Position numbers and translations under genes: made by a program. Source: Haloferacaceae archaeon PL-Br10_E2g29 (lineage in GTDB: Archaea > Halobacteriota > Halobacteria > Halobacteriales > Haloferacaceae). Taken from it: 8,262 nt of DNA. Shown piece by piece: positions 5,861 to 8,262 of this stretch (position 1 is the stretch's first letter; every line of letters starts with the position of its first letter). The stretch is from positions 1 to 8,262 of the forward strand of contig LKMS01000064.1 of NCBI GenBank assembly GCA_001563965.1, written 5' to 3'. Under the pieces are notes generated by a model. The model was not told the DNA's origin. It ran no database searches and saw only the letters and a program-made list of their open reading frames with translations.

Positions 5861-6307
5861 ATGAGCAGTGGAACGGGCTCGGAGACACCGCGCGACTGGT
5901 CGACGCTGATGGGCAACGGGTGTGAACCCGAGGCAGGTGCGACTGACGCGGTTGCCGGTCCCTCGATTTCGGTGCTGTTGCAGACGGTGTTTAGACTTCG
6001 CTCGCAGGATCTGGCGACCTACAACGCGCTCGGCGACCACCCTGGCGCGTCGACTAAAGAGCTGGCGGCCGCGGTCGACCGCGACCGGAGCAATGTCAAC
6101 CGGTCGCTCACACGCCTCACCGAGGCTAGACTGGTGTGTCGACAGCGTCGCCTCCTGGATCAGGGTGGCTACTTTTATGCGTATTTCGTCGAGTCGGGTG
6201 GAGCCGTCAAAACTCGACTCACCGACGCGCTTGGTCGGTGGGCCGACACGGCCGAGGCGACAATCGAAAGCCATCAGTGGGACGACGAACGGAGCCAGTC
6301 CGTCTGA
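5861..6307 (+). CDS. Winged-helix transcriptional regulator (MarR/TrmB-like)
   Basis: A 148-residue predicted DNA-binding protein. An N-terminal tail (1-34) is followed by the SVLLQTVFRLRSQDLATYNA helices (37-56). The helix-turn-helix is at about 64-88 (STKELAAAVDRDRSNVNRSL, recognition helix near 76-87). The wing at 93-108 (RQRRLLDQGGYFYAY) and a C-terminal helix at about 114-136 may dimerise. There is no ligand domain and only two Cys (21, 93). The ATG at 5861 is preceded by two overlapping GGAGG motifs (5843-5850), the nearer one about 10 nt away; ATG 5909 is a shorter alternative. The frame is open further upstream, but that DNA belongs to the opposite-strand membrane ORF. The divergent membrane gene and the kinase 65 bp downstream are the natural candidates for its targets or partners. 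The family is clear; the regulon is unknown. Confidence 0.88.
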   Translation: MSSGTGSETPRDWSTLMGNGCEPEAGATDAVAGPSISVLLQTVFRLRSQDLATYNALGDHPGASTKELAAAVDRDRSNVNRSLTRLTEARLVCRQRRLLDQGGYFYAYFVESGGAVKTRLTDALGRWADTAEATIESHQWDDERSQSV

Positions 6308-6343
6308 GGCGGTTATGCAACACAGCTACCAAACACCCCCTTG

Positions 6344-6350
6344 ACATAAT
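6344..6350 (+). promoter_or_regulatory. Possible TATA box for the histidine kinase gene
   Basis: ACATAAT is centred about 26 nt before the ATG at 6373, consistent with a leaderless start there. It overlaps the alternative upstream ATG (6349). A weaker box, TTATGC at 6313-6318, could serve 6349 instead, or the gene may be read through from the regulator gene ending at 6307. Confidence 0.35.
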
Positions 6351-6372
6351 GGCTGGCCGTCGTAGGGGTCGT

Positions 6373-7920
6373 ATGTCGACTCCCACAGTCCGCTGGAACC
6401 GGTACGGTGGTGTTGCAATCGCGGTGCTTGGCTTTGTTATCACGCGGCAGTTCGTCGCCGAAACGGTCCAAACCGAAAGCACAGCTGCCTTTCTGTTGGT
6501 GAGTCTCCCGCCGCTCGTCGTCGGCCTCGGCATGACGGTGTACGGTGTCGTGCTTGCAGTCGGACAGTTTTCGTCCGTTTACGTCCGAACCGTGACGCTG
6601 TGGTGTGGGCTCGGCACGCTGGTTGCGGCTGGTTTGGTCGCGGTCACACAGCTCACGATGAGCTACGGTAGCGCGGTCGACCTGCTTGCGAGCTCTCAGC
6701 CGCTGGTCGCCAACATCGTGTTGAGCGGCGCTGTCGCAGGGATTGTCGTCGGGGATCGGTCGGCGGCAAACACGCGCAAGCGACGCGAAATCCAGCGCAC
6801 TGCCAACCGAGCGGCGCTCGTCAACCGGCGGCTCAGACACGACGTGCTCAACGCTGCGGCCATCATCGACGGCCACGCCGACCTGCTGGCAGCCGACCCC
6901 GGTCGAACCAACTCAGTTCGGGCGATCACCACCGCCGCTGCCCGGATCACCGACACGATAGAGGAGGTCGGCCAGATCGCCACTCCGAACGAGGACGCCG
7001 AACTGTCGACCGTCCAGCTCGACCCACAGCTGTCGGCGGCGGCCGACGACTGTCTCGACGCCTATCCGGACTGCTCGGTCACAGTCGAATCGATTCCCCC
7101 GGAGCTGACGGTGACTGCCGACGAGCGACTCCGCTTGGTGTTCGAGGAACTTCTCGTGAACGCCGTCAAGTACAGCGGCGAGGGCCCGATCTCGATCCAG
7201 GTCGAGACGACTCCCCAGTCGGTGGGAATCTCTATCGTCGACGGCGGCGAGGGGTTGGACGACCAGCAGCGGGCACTGCTCGAAGCCGGGCGGTTTCCGG
7301 AGTACGACGATCCGAACGCCGGCTTCGGCCTCCAGGTCGTTCGTCTGCTGGTCGACCGCTACGGTGGCCGGATCACCACCACGGAGGGTGCCGACGACTC
7401 CCACCGGGTGACGGTCTGGTTGCCACGCTACGCCCAGTCGGGGTCGGTCGTCGAGCGAACCGGTCTGCGGGTGCCAACCATCGGGCGAGCGATGACTGCC
7501 GGGCTCATCGCGGGCGTGGCGATGGGCGGGCTCTATCAGGCGACGACGGGAACGATGCCGGTTATCGGCGCGCTGTACGGCGTTTCACACATCGGAATCG
7601 GCTGGCTCACCCACCTGTTTCATAGCGTCATTTTCGCGCTGGTGTTTGCGACCGGCTGTCGACTGTTCGATATCGAGCAGTACATTTCGTCGCTTCCGCA
7701 GGCCGCAGCGGTGGGGGTTGGGTGGGGGGCCGTCCTCTGGTTTGTCGCCGCCGGCTTCGTCATGCCCGCGTGGCTGCTGGCGATTGGCCAGCCGGCCACC
7801 CTGCCGACGCTGGAACCAATCGGCCTCGCTGCCCACACGCTCTGGGGACTCACGCTCGGCGGCAGCTACCTCCTGCTCGGTCGCTCCGGGCGGTTCGAGC
7901 GGGTGGTCGGCCGGCTGTGA
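6373..7920 (+). CDS. Membrane sensor histidine kinase with an additional C-terminal membrane domain
   Basis: 515 residues. Four N-terminal transmembrane helices (about 11-29, 38-63, 73-92, 110-127) are followed by a cytoplasmic kinase: H-box LRHDVLN with phospho-acceptor His156; N-box EELLVNAVKY (258-267, Asn263); G1 box VDGGEG (289-294, Asp290); and GFGLQVVRLLVDRYGGRI (317-334). These are the autophosphorylation and ATP-binding elements of HisKA/HATPase_c kinases. After the kinase fold ends near 351, another 160 residues form four more helices (about 371-391, 408-428, 442-467, 483-503) with His406, 414, 417 and 488. That tail resembles stand-alone haloarchaeal membrane proteins (DUF6789-like, from memory). 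The start at 6373 is preferred for its TATA spacing; ATG 6349 would add eight Arg-rich residues. No receiver domain or response regulator is in the window; the winged-helix gene just upstream may share its pathway. Confidence 0.9.
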   Translation: MSTPTVRWNRYGGVAIAVLGFVITRQFVAETVQTESTAAFLLVSLPPLVVGLGMTVYGVVLAVGQFSSVYVRTVTLWCGLGTLVAAGLVAVTQLTMSYGSAVDLLASSQPLVANIVLSGAVAGIVVGDRSAANTRKRREIQRTANRAALVNRRLRHDVLNAAAIIDGHADLLAADPGRTNSVRAITTAAARITDTIEEVGQIATPNEDAELSTVQLDPQLSAAADDCLDAYPDCSVTVESIPPELTVTADERLRLVFEELLVNAVKYSGEGPISIQVETTPQSVGISIVDGGEGLDDQQRALLEAGRFPEYDDPNAGFGLQVVRLLVDRYGGRITTTEGADDSHRVTVWLPRYAQSGSVVERTGLRVPTIGRAMTAGLIAGVAMGGLYQATTGTMPVIGALYGVSHIGIGWLTHLFHSVIFALVFATGCRLFDIEQYISSLPQAAAVGVGWGAVLWFVAAGFVMPAWLLAIGQPATLPTLEPIGLAAHTLWGLTLGGSYLLLGRSGRFERVVGRL

Positions 7921-7969
7921 GCCACCGCCGGTTCAACGAGCCCAATAAAAAGCGCCCACGCGAATCGAA

Positions 7970-8010
7970 ACGTATCAGCACACGACGTATCAGTTGTATT
8001 TGCCGATACA
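7970..8010. repeat. Short direct and inverted repeats after the kinase gene
   Basis: ACGTATCAG occurs at 7970-7978 and again at 7985-7993. It is followed by the dyad TGTAT (7995-7999), 6 bases, ATACA (8006-8010). GTATC in both direct copies is also complementary to GATAC at 8005-8009. The 7921-8168 gap is visibly more AT-rich than its surroundings and holds no convincing ORF. An operator for the downstream lipoprotein gene or a minor terminator are both possible. Confidence 0.35.
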
Positions 8011-8068
8011 TATGACTAATATGAATTCGCTGTGTAGCGTTTAGCACGGAATGAATCGCGTTAACCAC

Positions 8069-8123
8069 CACTCAAGCACGTTTTTGAGCTGTTTGTTGTC
8101 GTCTTCAGTACACTCAAATATTA
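8069..8123 (+). promoter_or_regulatory. Probable promoter region of the lipoprotein gene
   Basis: AAATATTA (8116-8123) is the best TATA-like box. It would start transcription near 8145, leaving a leader of about 24 nt with GGAG at 8150-8153. CACTCAA is found at 8069-8075 and overlaps the box at 8111-8117, and the inverted form TTGAG is at 8084-8088, pairing with the first copy. The repeated element at the promoter could bind a regulator. Confidence 0.4.
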
Positions 8124-8168
8124 CTGTCTCCCGCTGTCTCTTGCCCATCGGAGACGGCTAGTGCAGTA

Positions 8169-8262
8169 ATGACGAAACAGATTCAGGGGCGTTCTCGCCG
8201 GGCATATCTCGCTGGCGTGGGGTCGGCAGCCGCCATCGGTTTTGCGGGCTGTCTCGGCGGCG
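8169..8262 (+). CDS. Tat-exported lipoprotein, N-terminus only, runs off the right edge
   Basis: Thirty-one codons are visible. SRRAYLAGVG (9-18) is a twin-arginine signal with Arg10-Arg11. The hydrophobic part ends in FAGC, with Cys28 as the expected lipidated residue, followed by LGG as in many haloarchaeal lipoproteins. Such signals are common on ABC-transporter substrate-binding proteins, but nothing visible shows which substrate or family this is. The ATG at 8169 is chosen because it starts directly at the signal; a GGAG lies 15 nt upstream. Confidence 0.82.
   Translation, partial: MTKQIQGRSRRAYLAGVGSAAAIGFAGCLGG

Noticed and set aside
5164..5925. Plus-strand open frame of 253 codons across the ACT gene and the gap
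   Set aside because: Antisense to the ACT gene and the small membrane ORF; no domain, Arg-rich second half.
6341..6350. TTGACATAAT, looking like fused bacterial -35 and -10 boxes
   Set aside because: The two elements have no spacer and the organism is archaeal; the only meaningful part is a possible TATA box.
7850..8071. Minus-strand frame of 73 codons in the gap after the kinase
   Set aside because: Half lies antisense to the kinase gene; the composition is basic and no promoter or ribosome site is visible.

Overview
The window looks like chromosomal DNA of a halophilic archaeon (class Halobacteria). The proteins are acidic and rich in Asp and Glu, and the coding DNA is GC-rich with mostly G or C at third positions. 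The recognisable families are haloarchaeal or archaeal: EF-1alpha, uS10, a short homoserine dehydrogenase, a membrane protein with a C-terminal winged helix, and a Tat lipoprotein signal. Several genes have a TATA-like box about 25-28 nt before the ATG, the usual layout for leaderless haloarchaeal transcripts.

Layout: (1) 1-1490, minus strand: tuf (EF-1alpha) and directly behind it the first 74 codons of rpsJ (uS10), which runs off the left edge. (2) 1699-3779, plus strand: two exported or membrane proteins. One is a single-span protein with an outside domain and a cytoplasmic winged helix (DUF7345/DUF7343-like); the other is a secreted coiled-coil protein (DUF7096-like). Each has its own TATA box at leaderless spacing. 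(3) 3872-5474, minus strand: a tightly coupled unit of a 39-codon leader ORF, an ACT-domain protein and homoserine dehydrogenase. Each junction is an ATGA overlap. (4) 5612-5836, minus strand: a small two-helix membrane protein that is easily overlooked because its frame has no ATG at its start. (5) 5861-7920, plus strand: a winged-helix regulator and a membrane histidine kinase with an extra membrane domain behind the kinase core. (6) 7921-8168: an AT-richer intergenic region with short repeats. (7) 8169 to the right edge: the start of a Tat-exported lipoprotein.

How they fit together: tuf and rpsJ serve translation. The leader/ACT/hom unit makes homoserine for threonine and methionine, with the regulatory ACT domain on a separate polypeptide. 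Two membrane-to-cytoplasm sensing modules (the winged-helix membrane protein and the histidine kinase) flank the amino-acid genes. Nothing in the sequence ties them to it functionally.

The most interesting parts are the leader ORF and its hairpin before the ACT and hom genes, the palindrome upstream of that promoter, the kinase's His-containing C-terminal membrane domain, and the small membrane gene with a non-ATG start. I see no tRNA, rRNA, CRISPR array, transposon or phage gene.
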